DNA of 47,540 nt from Jejuia sp. UBA6058 (GCA_002428965.1 DIYI01000014.1:1-47540), one strand, 5' to 3'; positions 1 through 9,070 are shown, counted from the first letter of the stretch. Notes: generated by a model from the sequence alone, not told the origin. Translations and numbers: made by a program.

Positions 1-68
1 TGATAGGCTACAGGTGTAAAGGCAGTAATGTCATAGCCGAGTAGTACTAATAACCCATAGGCTTATTG
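1..68 (+). rRNA. 23S ribosomal RNA, 3' end only
   Basis: The window opens inside the last conserved part of a 23S rRNA. The stretch with GTAAAGGCAGTAATGTCATA and GCCGAGTAGTACTAATAACC matches the highly conserved 3' terminus of bacteroidete 23S. The mature 3' end should lie near 65-70, where the closing helix of the molecule ends; the partner 5' strand lies outside the window. The 5S gene follows about 180 nt downstream, the usual rRNA operon order. Confidence 0.92.
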
Positions 69-73
69 CGCCT

Positions 74-92
74 CCCCTTCGATAAGAAGGGG
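74..92 (+). other. hairpin just after 23S (processing stem)
   Basis: CCCCTTC (74-80) and GAAGGGG (86-92) form a 7-bp stem with a 5-nt loop directly after the 23S end, with a run of T at 102-108. It could be part of the long 23S-flanking processing helix or a partial terminator. Because 5S follows in the same orientation, I favour RNA processing over termination. Confidence 0.5.
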
Positions 93-190
93 ACGGCAGT
101 CTTTTTTTCTACTAAAACAGTTCATGCACATTTTTTCAATATGTTAAGATATTTGCAAGCGAAGCTTGCAGTAGTTAGAGGTTAGTAATT

Positions 191-217
191 AGTAATTAGA
201 ACGAGAGTCTAATTACT
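191..217. repeat. inverted repeat in 23S-5S spacer
   Basis: AGTAATTAGA (191-200) is perfectly complementary to TCTAATTACT (208-217) across a 7-nt loop. The surrounding spacer repeats the TTAGTAATTA/TAATTACT motif several times. A second small hairpin, GCAAGC...GCTTGC, is at 156-170. No tRNA is present in this spacer. Confidence 0.55.
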
Positions 218-248
218 AAAACCTAAGAACTAATTACTTAAAACTTAA

Positions 249-350
<102 letters not shown>

Positions 351-356
351 TTTTTG

Positions 357-393
357 AATCCCTTCATTATTCTTTAGTGAAGGGATTTTTTTT
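357..393 (+). terminator. rRNA operon terminator
   Basis: AATCCCTTCA (357-366) pairs perfectly with TGAAGGGATT (378-387) over an 11-nt loop, and the stem runs into a T tract ending at 393. It lies 6 nt after the 5S 3' end and is a classic intrinsic terminator. Confidence 0.9.
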
Positions 394-613
394 GACTTGG
401 TTTTGACTTAGTTTTTAGCTTAATGTCTTGAAAGAGTGAAGCAGTACAAATAGTTGATATGGTTCCTATTAAGTGAGATAGACTGACCTTGACAGATAAG
501 TGTGTGAGAGATAGAGCTTCGGAGTACCTCAGCAACCAAAACTATGGACTGATGGTACGGTTTTATCTTTTTTTAGTAAAAACTCACCATGAAAGTATCC
601 TAATTTAGGATAG
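394..613. other. intergenic stretch, no gene recognised
   Basis: No convincing open reading frame or known RNA family is seen between the rRNA terminator and the acyl-CoA dehydrogenase stop. Visible structure is limited. A direct repeat TTTGACTT occurs at 391-398 and 402-409. A bulged hairpin GTACCTCAG (524-532) / CTGATGGTAC (549-558) is followed by a T-rich run to 573. A 17-nt dyad (596-603 / 605-612) sits against the stop of the minus-strand gene and may act as a weak terminator for it. Confidence 0.5.
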
Positions 614-1756
614 TTAATCTCTTATAATACTTCTTGAAATTACAATCTTTTGTATCTCGGAAGTGCCTTCGTAAATCTGAGTGATTTTGGCATCTCGCAT
701 CAAACGCTCAACATGATATTCTTTAACAAACCCATTACCGCCATGTATTTGAACAGCTTCAACAGTCTGCTCCATAGCTACTTTTGAAGCATACAATTTC
801 GCCATAGCACTTGATTTATCATAATTGCTATTAGCATCCTTATCTGAAGCAGATTTCATAACTAACATTCTTGCAGCTTCAATTTCGGTATACATATCAG
901 CAAGTTTGAATGCAATGGCTTGGTGGTTACAAATTTCGGTTCCGAAAGCTTTTCGTTGTTTGGAGTATTTAAGCGCGAGTTCGTATGCACCCTGAGCTAT
1001 ACCTAGAGCTTGGGCAGCTATACCGATACGGCCACCAGATAACGTCTTCATAGCAAAGCGAAAACCAGACCCATTAACACCAATACGGTTTTCTTTTGGG
1101 ACTTTCACATCATTGAACTGAAGTGTGTGAGTGTCGCTACCTCGAATTCCTAACTTATCTTCTTTTGGACCAATATGAAAACCTTCAGCATCTCTTTCAA
1201 CAATAAATGCATTTATACCATGAGATCCTTTGTCTCTATCTGTTTGCGCAATCACCAAATATACATCAGCTCTACCGCCGTTAGTTATCCAATTTTTTGT
1301 GCCATTAATTAGATAATGGTCGCCTTTATCAATAGCTGTGGTTCTTTGAGAAGTAGCATCGCTGCCAGCCTCAGGTTCACTTAAACAAAAAGCTCCAACA
1401 AACTCTCCTGTGGATAGTTTAGTTAGGTACTTTTGTTTTTGTTCTTCTGTTCCATACGCTTCAATACCATAACAAACTAAAGAATTATTTACGGATACAA
1501 TTACTGAAGCCGAAGCATCAATTTTAGATAGTTCCTCCATTATGAGTACGTAAGAGATTGTATCCATACCACTTCCTCCATACTTGGGATCTACCATTAC
1601 ACCCATGAAACCAAGTTCTCCCATTTTTTTTACTAATTCATCAGGAAAGTGTTGTTTTTCATCACGTTCTATTACACCTGGAAGTAATTCGTTTTGGGCA
1701 AAATCGCGAGCAGCGTCACGAATCATTTTATGCTCTTCAGAAAGGTTAAAATTCAT
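614..1756 (-). CDS. acyl-CoA dehydrogenase (short/branched-chain type)
   Basis: This 380-residue flavoprotein has the normal full length for a cytosolic acyl-CoA dehydrogenase, which makes the alpha-beta double bond in an acyl-CoA and passes electrons to electron-transfer flavoprotein. The N-terminal helical domain starts FNLSEEHKMIRDAARDFA. The FAD/substrate signature CLSEPEAGSDATSQ lies near residue 125, followed by WITNGG. The C-terminal block has IYEGTSEIQ, whose Glu at about residue 363 occupies the catalytic-base position of the SCAD/butyryl/isovaleryl group. The exact chain length preferred cannot be read from sequence. It is divergent from anmK and has its own likely promoter at 1796-1826. 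The family assignment is secure. Confidence 0.93.
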   Translation of the reverse strand: MNFNLSEEHKMIRDAARDFAQNELLPGVIERDEKQHFPDELVKKMGELGFMGVMVDPKYGGSGMDTISYVLIMEELSKIDASASVIVSVNNSLVCYGIEAYGTEEQKQKYLTKLSTGEFVGAFCLSEPEAGSDATSQRTTAIDKGDHYLINGTKNWITNGGRADVYLVIAQTDRDKGSHGINAFIVERDAEGFHIGPKEDKLGIRGSDTHTLQFNDVKVPKENRIGVNGSGFRFAMKTLSGGRIGIAAQALGIAQGAYELALKYSKQRKAFGTEICNHQAIAFKLADMYTEIEAARMLVMKSASDKDANSNYDKSSAMAKLYASKVAMEQTVEAVQIHGGNGFVKEYHVERLMRDAKITQIYEGTSEIQKIVISRSIIRD

Positions 1757-1795
1757 AATTCGTAAATATTGAGTGTTTTTAGTAAAAAAAGTTTA

Positions 1796-1826
1796 CAAAT
1801 ATACTTTTTTAATGGGAATTTATCAA
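1796..1826 (-). promoter_or_regulatory. Bacteroidota-type promoter for acyl-CoA dehydrogenase
   Basis: Read on the minus strand, TTG (1824-1826) is followed after 20 nt by TATATTTG (1796-1803). This fits the flavobacterial TTG/TAnnTTTG consensus. It would give a leader of about 30-35 nt before the ATG at 1756. It overlaps the upstream region of the divergent anmK. Confidence 0.65.
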
Positions 1827-1850
1827 TATAGAATATTAAATTTACGTCGT

Positions 1851-2912
1851 ATGGATGGGAATGAGTATAAGGTTATTGGTGTAATGTCCGGCACCTCTCT
1901 AGATGGTATTGATTTAGTTTATGCTGAATTTAAGTTTGAAAAAAATTGGACTTTTAAACTAATTTATTCAGAGACTGTTGCTTACGATAATTATTGGCAA
2001 ACAAAACTTGGAAATTTGGTGGCGATGGATATCAGGGTACTTAGGCATTTAGATGATGAATATACAACACACCTGTCTCAAATTATACTAAGTTTTATTA
2101 AAAAGTACAAAATTGAAGAAATAGATTTAGTCAGTTCTCACGGTCATACTGCTTTGCACCAACCAGAAAAGAGGTTAACATATCAGATTGGGAATTTAAC
2201 CAAAATTGCATCGTTAGTGGGTAATACAGTAGTTTGTGATTTTAGAGTACAAGATGTAGAACTAGGTGGTCAAGGCGCGCCGCTGGTGCCAATTGGTGAT
2301 GAACTTTTATTTTCAGAATTTGATTATTGTATAAACCTTGGAGGTTTTGCTAATATTTCAACCAAAAATTATGAACGGCTTGCTTATGATGTTTGCCCCG
2401 TTAATATTGTTTTAAATCATTATGTTAGATCGGTTGAACTTGATTACGATGAAGATGGTAAGTTGGCTTCAAAGGGACAAGTAAATCTTGAATTGTTAAA
2501 TAGACTCAATGCTTTATCTTTTTATAAGGAATTACCCCCAAAATCTTTAGGATTAGAATGGGTACATGATCATATTCTTCCTTTAATCAATTCTTATAAA
2601 ATTAGTTTGAATGACATTCTTAGAACTTTCACAGAACATATTGCTATTCAAGTTTCTAAAAGTATTTCCTATAAACCTCAAGGTTCTGTTTTGATGACTG
2701 GAGGAGGCGCTTACAACTTGTTTTTAGTTGAAAGAATAAAAGAAATTTCAGAAAACAATATAGTAATTCCTTCGAAAGAGATCGTAGAATTTAAGGAAGC
2801 TCTTATATTTGGGTTTTTAGGTGTTTTAAGGATTAGAAATGAAATTAACTGTTTAAAAAGTGTTACTGGAGCATCCCAAAATCATAGCTCTGGTAACGTT
2901 TGCATGCCATAA
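1851..2912 (+). CDS. anmK: anhydro-N-acetylmuramic acid kinase
   Basis: AnmK phosphorylates and hydrates 1,6-anhydro-MurNAc released from peptidoglycan turnover, giving MurNAc-6-phosphate for recycling. The 353-residue product begins MDGNEYK and carries the nucleotide-binding GVMSGTSLDGIDL, then SSHGHTALHQP, and FRVQDVELGGQGAPLVP with the Asp of QDV in the expected catalytic-base position. CINLGGFANIS and the C-terminal MTGGGAYN complete the sugar-kinase fold. The frame is open upstream to 1773, but the extra 26 residues are lysine/tyrosine-rich, unlike the family, and overlap the divergent promoter, so I start at 1851. No murQ etherase is next to it. Confidence 0.92.
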   Translation: MDGNEYKVIGVMSGTSLDGIDLVYAEFKFEKNWTFKLIYSETVAYDNYWQTKLGNLVAMDIRVLRHLDDEYTTHLSQIILSFIKKYKIEEIDLVSSHGHTALHQPEKRLTYQIGNLTKIASLVGNTVVCDFRVQDVELGGQGAPLVPIGDELLFSEFDYCINLGGFANISTKNYERLAYDVCPVNIVLNHYVRSVELDYDEDGKLASKGQVNLELLNRLNALSFYKELPPKSLGLEWVHDHILPLINSYKISLNDILRTFTEHIAIQVSKSISYKPQGSVLMTGGGAYNLFLVERIKEISENNIVIPSKEIVEFKEALIFGFLGVLRIRNEINCLKSVTGASQNHSSGNVCMP

Positions 2913-2950
2913 AGTTGATTTAAAGTTAATATTTAAGGTGTTAAGTTTTT

Positions 2951-2958
2951 TATATTTG
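2951..2958 (+). promoter_or_regulatory. -7 box upstream of amino-acid dehydrogenase
   Basis: TATATTTG matches TAnnTTTG exactly and lies about 110 nt before the ATG at 3071, in the gap after anmK. No clean TTG is at the right distance upstream (the nearest is at 2915-2917), so the promoter is only partly supported. It would drive the dehydrogenase and nhaD. Confidence 0.45.
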
Positions 2959-3070
2959 TTTCTATAATAATTTCTAAAGATTTCTATAAAATGACTCAAC
3001 TTTAGCTATGCATTACTGATTTAAAGCAACAAGAATTGTATTAGGTTATAAATGAATAGTTAAAGTTAAG

Positions 3071-4297
3071 ATGAAGGATTTATTATATAAGTTTGAAAAC
3101 AAAGCCCCAGAAATAGTTTTTAATTGGAAAGATGCAGAAACGGAAGCCGAAGGGTGGGTTGTAATTAACTCTTTAAGAGGCGGTGCAGCCGGAGGTGGAA
3201 CGAGAATGCGATTAGGTTTAGATATGAATGAAGTGCTATCCTTAGCCAAAACAATGGAAATTAAATTTACCATTTCTGGCCCGCCGATTGGAGGTGCTAA
3301 ATCAGGCATCAATTTTGACCCAAAAGATCCCAGAAAGAAGGAAGTTTTAGAGCGATGGTACAACGCTGTTTCTCCTTTGTTAAAGAGTTACTATGGTACA
3401 GGAGGAGATATGAATATTGATGAAACTGAAGAAGTTATTCCAATTACAGAAGCAAGCGGTGTATGGCATCCACAAGAAGGCGTATTTAATGGGTTTTTTA
3501 AACCCTCCGAAGCTGACAAAATAAATAGGATTGGGCAGTTACGTCAAGGTGTAATAAAAGTGATTGAAAATCCTAAATACTCACCAGAGATAACTAAAAA
3601 ATATAAAGTAGCCGACATGGTTACTGGTTATGGTGTCGCAGAGGCAGCAAAGCACTATTACGATATATACGGAGGATCTATAAAAGGAAAACGTGCCGTT
3701 GTGCAAGGTTTTGGAAATGTAGGTGCGGCAGCTGCATTTTATCTTTCTAAGATGGAGGTAAGAGTTGTTGGTATTATTGATATTTCTGGGGGCTTGATTA
3801 AGGAAAGTGGTTTTTCTTTTCAAGAAATAACAGAACTTTTTCTTTCAAAAGATGGTAATACCTTGAAATCGGAACATTTAATTCCGTTTGAAGAAATGAA
3901 TAGGCGCGTATGGGGTTTAGAAACAGAAATATTTGCACCTTGCGCAGCTTCAAGGTTAATTACATTGAAACAAATAGATGAGATGATCGAAAGCGGATTA
4001 GAAGTAATTTCTTGTGGGGCGAACGTCCCTTTTGCGGATAAAGAAATTTTCTTTGGTCCCATAATGGAACATACTGATAATCGGGTAAGTTTAATTCCTG
4101 ATTTTATATCTAATTGTGGAATGGCACGGGTTTTTTCGTATTTTATGGAGCGAAAAGTTCAAATGACAGATGAAGCCATTTTTAGTGATACTTCAAGGAC
4201 TATAAAAACCGCACTACAAAACGTTTACAATAAAAATAAATCTAAAACTAAAATTAGCGCAACAGCTTTTGAGATTGCGCTCAACCAACTTGTTTAA
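3071..4297 (+). CDS. Glu/Leu/Phe/Val dehydrogenase family protein
   Basis: A cytosolic NAD(P)-dependent amino-acid dehydrogenase that would interconvert an amino acid and its 2-oxo acid plus ammonia. The substrate-side domain has GGAAGGGTRMRLG (37-49) and GPPIGGAKSGI (70-80), with K77 in the catalytic-lysine position. GTGGDMN follows at 109-115. The coenzyme domain has the Rossmann motif VVQGFGNVGAA (210-220). At 408 residues it is longer than leucine dehydrogenases (about 365) and shorter than most glutamate dehydrogenases (about 450), and the sequence alone does not fix the substrate. nhaD follows 10 nt downstream, so the two are probably co-transcribed. Confidence 0.88.
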   Translation: MKDLLYKFENKAPEIVFNWKDAETEAEGWVVINSLRGGAAGGGTRMRLGLDMNEVLSLAKTMEIKFTISGPPIGGAKSGINFDPKDPRKKEVLERWYNAVSPLLKSYYGTGGDMNIDETEEVIPITEASGVWHPQEGVFNGFFKPSEADKINRIGQLRQGVIKVIENPKYSPEITKKYKVADMVTGYGVAEAAKHYYDIYGGSIKGKRAVVQGFGNVGAAAAFYLSKMEVRVVGIIDISGGLIKESGFSFQEITELFLSKDGNTLKSEHLIPFEEMNRRVWGLETEIFAPCAASRLITLKQIDEMIESGLEVISCGANVPFADKEIFFGPIMEHTDNRVSLIPDFISNCGMARVFSYFMERKVQMTDEAIFSDTSRTIKTALQNVYNKNKSKTKISATAFEIALNQLV

Positions 4298-4307
4298 ATT
4301 ATAATTT

Positions 4308-5699
4308 ATGGAAGCAATAATTATTCTAGTATTTGTGATGGGCTATTTGGGTATTACCCTAGAACATAGTTTAAAAATTGATAAGTTAATACCAGCGCTA
4401 ATAATGATGGCAATATGTTGGGCATTGGTTGCATTTGGTTTAGATAGCTTTACACAATGGTTTGATTCTGGAAAGCATGCGCTTCTTGAAAACTTTGGCA
4501 TGTTAGAGCATGAAGAGAAAATGCACTTAATGGAAGAAACTTTATTGCACCATTTAGGAAAAACCGCAGAGATATTAGTGTTTCTTTTAGGCGCAATGAC
4601 TATCGTTGAAATTATTGATTATTTTGATGGTTTCGCAACGATTAAAAGTTTCATAAAAACTAAGAAAAGGTCTAAAATTTTATGGATATTTTCAGTTTTA
4701 GCTTTCATTCTTTCTGCAATAATAGATAATTTAACAGCAACAATCGTTCTTATTTCTATTTTACAAAAGATTGTAAAAGAACGAGATATAAGAATTTGGT
4801 ATGCTGGACTTATTATTATTGCTGCCAATGCAGGAGGTGCTTGGTCTCCTATTGGAGATGTAACAACTACTATGTTGTGGATAGGCGATAAGGTATCTAC
4901 TGGACACTTAATAGGGTATCTATTAGTACCTTCTTTATTATGCATGGTTGTGCCTTCGTTAATTGCAAGTTTTTTACCAGCTTTTAAGGGTGACTTAGAT
5001 ATTGTTGAAGATGGAGGAAAAGCAAAATCAAGATTTAGCGGTACAATGTTATATTTAGGCTTAGGAGCTATTGTATTCGTACCAATATTTAAAGTAGTTA
5101 CACATTTGCCGCCATATGTTGGAATGATGTTGTCATTGGGTGTGGTTGCAACATTTGCTGAGATATACAGTAGTTCAAAATTCAGTATGACAAGTGCAGA
5201 CTTTGAAGAAAGTGACGCTCACGCTCATCATAGTCCAGTGCATTCGGCCTTGTCAAAAATAGAGCTCCCCAGTATATTATTTTTCTTAGGAATTCTAATG
5301 GCTGTTGCTGCATTGGAGTCTTTAGGTATTTTGTTTGGAGCTGCCGACTGGTTAAGAGAATCTACACCACAATTAGGAACTGAGATGCATTCCGGAGGAG
5401 TGTCTGATTTGGTAGTATTATTTCTCGGTCTTGGTTCAGCGGTAATTGATAATGTGCCACTAGTGGCTGCAAGTTTAGGTATGTTTTCTGAACCTTTAGA
5501 TCATGAATTATGGCATTTTATAGCCTATTCTGCTGGAACAGGTGGAAGTATGTTGATTATTGGTTCTGCAGCAGGTGTAGTTGCGATGGGTATGGAGAAA
5601 ATTGATTTTTTCTGGTATTTGAAAAAGATATCATGGTTGGCTCTTGTTGGCTTTTTAGTTGGAGCCGCCGCATTTATGGTTACCAGAACTATGTTTTAA
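4308..5699 (+). CDS. nhaD: Na+/H+ antiporter, NhaD type
   Basis: A 463-residue inner-membrane protein of the ion-transporter superfamily that should export sodium in exchange for protons, which fits a marine lifestyle. It has about 11-12 hydrophobic segments. Paired conserved hairpin/charge motifs are present: IIDNLTATIVLISIL in the first half with NAGGAWSPIGDVTTTMLW, and VIDNVPLVAASLGM with GTGGSMLIIGSAAG in the second half. These duplicated IDN motifs are typical of NhaD. A His-rich linker (DAHAHHSPVHS) lies between the halves, probably cytosolic. It follows the amino-acid dehydrogenase by 10 nt and is closed by a terminator at 5727-5762. Confidence 0.9.
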   Translation: MEAIIILVFVMGYLGITLEHSLKIDKLIPALIMMAICWALVAFGLDSFTQWFDSGKHALLENFGMLEHEEKMHLMEETLLHHLGKTAEILVFLLGAMTIVEIIDYFDGFATIKSFIKTKKRSKILWIFSVLAFILSAIIDNLTATIVLISILQKIVKERDIRIWYAGLIIIAANAGGAWSPIGDVTTTMLWIGDKVSTGHLIGYLLVPSLLCMVVPSLIASFLPAFKGDLDIVEDGGKAKSRFSGTMLYLGLGAIVFVPIFKVVTHLPPYVGMMLSLGVVATFAEIYSSSKFSMTSADFEESDAHAHHSPVHSALSKIELPSILFFLGILMAVAALESLGILFGAADWLRESTPQLGTEMHSGGVSDLVVLFLGLGSAVIDNVPLVAASLGMFSEPLDHELWHFIAYSAGTGGSMLIIGSAAGVVAMGMEKIDFFWYLKKISWLALVGFLVGAAAFMVTRTMF

Positions 5700-5726
5700 T
5701 AAAAGTACTTTTTTGGTATAAAATTT

Positions 5727-5762
5727 GAAAGATTAGCATTTATTGCTAATCTTTCCGTTTTT
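5727..5762 (+). terminator. intrinsic terminator after nhaD
   Basis: GAAAGATTAGCA (5727-5738) and TGCTAATCTTTC (5744-5755) make a perfect 12-bp stem with a 5-nt loop, followed by CG and five T. It lies 27 nt after the nhaD stop and ends that transcription unit. Confidence 0.88.
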
Positions 5763-5849
5763 AATGAACGTAAATAAAGTTGAAAACCATAAATATTATA
5801 CTTTAGCAACAAAACATACGTTATACAGTTGCAATTAACCTAAAACTAT

Positions 5850-6548
5850 ATGCTTAACATAATTTTACAAAACACTCAGGAAAGTGCTGAATTAATAGAT
5901 GGAGAATCTACCGAAAAAACACTTTCAATAATAGAATTAATAGGTAGTGGCGGTACTGCTGGACAAGTTATTATCGCTATTTTATTCTTACTCCTAGTTG
6001 TTGCATCCTATATTTATTTCGAACGTTTATTCGCTATCAAAGCCGCATCTAAAGTGGATTCCAATTTCATGAATCAAATTAAGGATCATGTGAGTAATGG
6101 TAAAATTGATTCAGCTCAAATGTTGTGTGCCCAGGATAACTCCCCCGTTTCAAGACTTATTGGAAAGGGTATTACAAGAATAGGGAAGCCACTAGCGGAT
6201 ATTAATACAGCCATTGAAAATGCAGGACGTTTAGAAATTTATAATCTTGAAAAAAATGTCAGTGTGCTAGCTACAATTTCTGGAGCTGCACCTATGATAG
6301 GATTCTTAGGGACTGTTATTGGTATGATACTTTCCATTTTTGAAATAGCGAACTCTGGTGGGCAGATAGATATTAAATTGCTTGCAGATGGATTATATAC
6401 TGCCATGACAACGACCGTTGCTGGTTTAATTGTGGGTATTGTGGGTTATATTGCTTACAATCATTTAGTGGTTAGAACTGATAAGGTAGTATATCAAATG
6501 GAAGCCAACTCATTAGAGTTTTTAGATCATTTAAACGAGCCAACTTAA
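5850..6548 (+). CDS. exbB: MotA/TolQ/ExbB proton channel protein
   Basis: ExbB-type subunit of the inner-membrane proton channel that energises TonB-dependent outer-membrane transport. The 232-residue protein has a short N-terminal periplasmic stretch and a first membrane segment at about 37-58 (VIIAILFLLLVVASYIYF). After a cytoplasmic loop come two more segments, around VLATISGAAPMIGFLGTVIGMILSIF and TTVAGLIVGIVGYIAYNHLVV; the GAAPMIGFLGTVIGM block is the family signature. exbD starts one base after its stop, and TonB-like and folC genes follow. A possible TTG (5780-5782) with a TATACTTTAG-like element near 5797 could be the promoter, but the fit is weak. Confidence 0.9.
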   Translation: MLNIILQNTQESAELIDGESTEKTLSIIELIGSGGTAGQVIIAILFLLLVVASYIYFERLFAIKAASKVDSNFMNQIKDHVSNGKIDSAQMLCAQDNSPVSRLIGKGITRIGKPLADINTAIENAGRLEIYNLEKNVSVLATISGAAPMIGFLGTVIGMILSIFEIANSGGQIDIKLLADGLYTAMTTTVAGLIVGIVGYIAYNHLVVRTDKVVYQMEANSLEFLDHLNEPT

Positions 6549-6549
6549 T

Positions 6550-6942
6550 ATGAATTTTAGAGGAAGAAATAAAGTAACTCCAGAATTCAATATGTCGTCT
6601 ATGACGGATATTGTATTCTTACTACTCATATTCTTTATGCTGGCATCAACCTTGGTAACCACGAATGCTATAGATATTTTATTACCAAAGGCAAGTGGTA
6701 AAACAGAGAACAAGAAATCTGTTGCTGTAAGTATTAAAAGGGATTTAACATATTATATTGATCAGAAACTTGTTGGTGTAAGTGTACTTGAAAACGAGCT
6801 CTTGGCAGCACTTTCCAATGAGACTAAACCAACAATTGTTTTGCGTGCCGAAAAGTCTGTTCCTGTTGAAAATGTGGTTAAGGTAATGGATATTGCTAAT
6901 AGAAATAAGTTCAAAGTTATTTTGGCTGTGAAGCCTAATTGA
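6550..6942 (+). CDS. exbD: biopolymer transporter ExbD
   Basis: A 130-residue ExbD/TolR protein, normal length. A short cytoplasmic N terminus leads into one membrane segment (MTDIVFLLLIFFMLASTLV) that carries the essential proton-pathway Asp at residue 20. This is followed by a periplasmic domain ending NRNKFKVILAVKP. The ATG lies one base after the exbB stop, which indicates translational coupling. Together with exbB and the downstream TonB-like protein it forms a complete energising unit. Confidence 0.92.
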   Translation: MNFRGRNKVTPEFNMSSMTDIVFLLLIFFMLASTLVTTNAIDILLPKASGKTENKKSVAVSIKRDLTYYIDQKLVGVSVLENELLAALSNETKPTIVLRAEKSVPVENVVKVMDIANRNKFKVILAVKPN

Positions 6943-6979
6943 TAATTTAGGAATAACTTTTGTAGAGTATCATAATTAT

Positions 6980-7828
6980 ATGAAGTATTTTCAAACCAAC
7001 CATCAACGTAATTCTGCGAAAATAACGGCACTAATCGCTATTATTTTACTTTTACTATTATTTGTGGTTGGAGCACCATATATGGATCCACCAGAAGAAT
7101 ATGGTGTTGCTGTTAATTTTGGTAATTCTAATTATGGTCGAGGAAATATTCAACCTAAGAAACCCGTAAAATCTGAGCCAAAAGTTGTGGAAGAACCTCC
7201 GCAACCTGAACCTTCAAAATCCCAACCGGCTAAATCTTCAGAATCAAAAGAAGAAGTTTTAACTCAAAATAATGCTGAAGAAATTGCGATAAAAAAACAA
7301 AAAGAGGCTGAAGCTAAAGCGAGGGCAATTGCAGAGGCAAAAGCAAAAGCCGAGGCTGAAAGAATTGCCAAAGAGAAACGGGAGCAAGAGGAAAAGAAGC
7401 GCAAATTAGATGCTTTAATTGGTGGCGTAAGTAAATCTGAAGGTTCCGAAACTGGGAGTGAAGGAAATGATAACAGTGCAGGAGATAAGGGACAATTGGA
7501 TGGTAACCCTTATGCTCCAAGCTATTTTGGGGGACAAGGTGCCGGAAGTGGCGGTGTAGGTTACGGATTAAATGGTCGTGGTAGGGCTTCTTTCAAAAGA
7601 TTAAAGCAAGATTGTAATGAATCTGGTTTAGTTATTGTGCGCATAGTTGTGAATAGAAGTGGAAACGTAATTGAAGCTACGCCAGGAGTAAAGGGAACGA
7701 CAAATACAGCACAATGTTTACTAGAGCCTGCAAAAAAAATAGCATTATCTCATAAATGGCCGGCAGATAGTAACGCACCCTCACGACAAATTGGTTTTGT
7801 GAGTGTTAATTTCAAATTGAGTCAATAA
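6980..7828 (+). CDS. TonB-like energy transducer
   Basis: A 282-residue protein with a cytoplasmic start, one membrane anchor (about residues 13-35, ITALIAIILLLLLFVVGAPY) and a Pro/Lys/Glu-rich spacer. A charged helical stretch rich in AKAKAEAERIAKEK lies at about 105-140. A glycine-rich linker then leads to a compact C-terminal domain, VIVRIVVNRSGNVIEATPGV...AKKIALSHKW, which fits TonB_C. The two cysteines in this domain (in KQDCNES and AQCLLEP) might form a disulfide. It lies 37 nt after exbD and 4 nt before folC, so it belongs to the exbBD operon. Its outer-membrane receptor partners are not in the window. Confidence 0.8.
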   Translation: MKYFQTNHQRNSAKITALIAIILLLLLFVVGAPYMDPPEEYGVAVNFGNSNYGRGNIQPKKPVKSEPKVVEEPPQPEPSKSQPAKSSESKEEVLTQNNAEEIAIKKQKEAEAKARAIAEAKAKAEAERIAKEKREQEEKKRKLDALIGGVSKSEGSETGSEGNDNSAGDKGQLDGNPYAPSYFGGQGAGSGGVGYGLNGRGRASFKRLKQDCNESGLVIVRIVVNRSGNVIEATPGVKGTTNTAQCLLEPAKKIALSHKWPADSNAPSRQIGFVSVNFKLSQ

Positions 7829-7832
7829 GTTT

Positions 7833-9050
7833 ATGACTTATAAAGATACTTTAAATTGGATGTTTGCTCAATTGCCAATGTATCAGCGTCAAGGAAAAAC
7901 AGCCTTTAAAAAAGACCTATCAAATACTCTAAAATTAGCTGCTTACCTAAGTCATCCTGAGGAGAAATTCAGATCAGTTCATGTAGCGGGTACAAACGGA
8001 AAAGGTTCAACAAGTCATATGATTGCTTCTGTTTTGCAAGAAGCAGGTTATAAGGTTGGACTCTATACTTCACCTCATTTAAAAGATTTTCGAGAGCGCA
8101 TTAGAATTAACGGAAAACCCATTAGCAAACAATTTGTAATAGGTTTTATAAAAAAGCACAAATCTTTCTTTAAGGAAAATCAGTTATCATTTTTTGAGAT
8201 GACTGTAGGAATGGCTTTTGATTATTTTTCAAAAAAGGATCTTGATATAGCCATTATTGAAGTAGGTATGGGAGGACGATTGGATTCTACCAATATCATA
8301 CTACCAGAAGTTTCAGTAATCACAAATATAGGATTGGACCATACACAGTTTTTGGGAGACACTTTAGAATTGATTGCTGGCGAAAAGGCTGGAATTATAA
8401 AGCCTAATATTCCTATTGTAATAGGCGAAACTCAGAGTGCAACAAAATCCGTATTTGATAAAATAGCAAAAGAAAATTCATGTAAAATAGTATATGCTGA
8501 TATAGTTTTAAATACAAAATATGAATCTGATATGATTGGTACATATCAAGAAAAAAATATTAAAACTGCGGTGCAATCTATAAAAGAGCTGGTGCTTCAA
8601 GGGTTTCAAATTTCCGAAGAAAATATAAAAAAAGGTTTATTAAATGTAGTTAAGAACACTGGTTTATTAGGAAGATGGCAAATATTGAATGACAAACCAA
8701 AAGTAGTATGTGATACCGGTCACAATAGGGAAGGCTTAACTTATATTATGAAGCAGTTGCACCAAGAAGCATATAAAAATTTACACATTGTTTTTGGGGT
8801 AGTTAATGATAAAGACTTAAGTTCTATAGTGGATATATTGCCTAAAAAAGCTTACTACTATTTTTGTAAACCTAATATTCCGCGAGGTAAAGATGTAGAT
8901 AAATTGAAGAGTGAATTATTAGATTATAATATAAAAGGCGATTGCTATATTTCTGTTGATGAGGCGTATAAAACTGCTTTAAAATATGCTTTTAAAGATG
9001 ATTTAATTTTTATTGGAGGCAGCACTTTTGTGGTAGCAGAAATTATTTAA
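7833..9050 (+). CDS. folC: folylpolyglutamate synthase / dihydrofolate synthase
   Basis: FolC adds glutamate to dihydropteroate and to folates in the cytosol. The 405-residue product is full length. HVAGTNGKGSTSHM (50-63) is the P-loop with K58. YTSPHLKDFRERIRINGKPI is the conserved follow-on, EVGMGGRLDSTN the metal/nucleotide block, and GLDHTQFLGDTLELIAGEKAGIIK the diagnostic FolC block. The Mur-ligase C-terminal domain includes VCDTGHNREG. It begins 4 nt after the TonB-like gene. The downstream gap immediately contains the tRNA-Val promoter, and no terminator is seen between them. Confidence 0.93.
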   Translation: MTYKDTLNWMFAQLPMYQRQGKTAFKKDLSNTLKLAAYLSHPEEKFRSVHVAGTNGKGSTSHMIASVLQEAGYKVGLYTSPHLKDFRERIRINGKPISKQFVIGFIKKHKSFFKENQLSFFEMTVGMAFDYFSKKDLDIAIIEVGMGGRLDSTNIILPEVSVITNIGLDHTQFLGDTLELIAGEKAGIIKPNIPIVIGETQSATKSVFDKIAKENSCKIVYADIVLNTKYESDMIGTYQEKNIKTAVQSIKELVLQGFQISEENIKKGLLNVVKNTGLLGRWQILNDKPKVVCDTGHNREGLTYIMKQLHQEAYKNLHIVFGVVNDKDLSSIVDILPKKAYYYFCKPNIPRGKDVDKLKSELLDYNIKGDCYISVDEAYKTALKYAFKDDLIFIGGSTFVVAEII

Positions 9051-9070
9051 TTTTTTCTTTAAAAAAGTTT

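Noticed and set aside
400..613. SAM or other riboswitch upstream or downstream of the acyl-CoA dehydrogenase
   Set aside because: The region is 3' to the gene on its strand, and I could not place the conserved cores of any riboswitch class.
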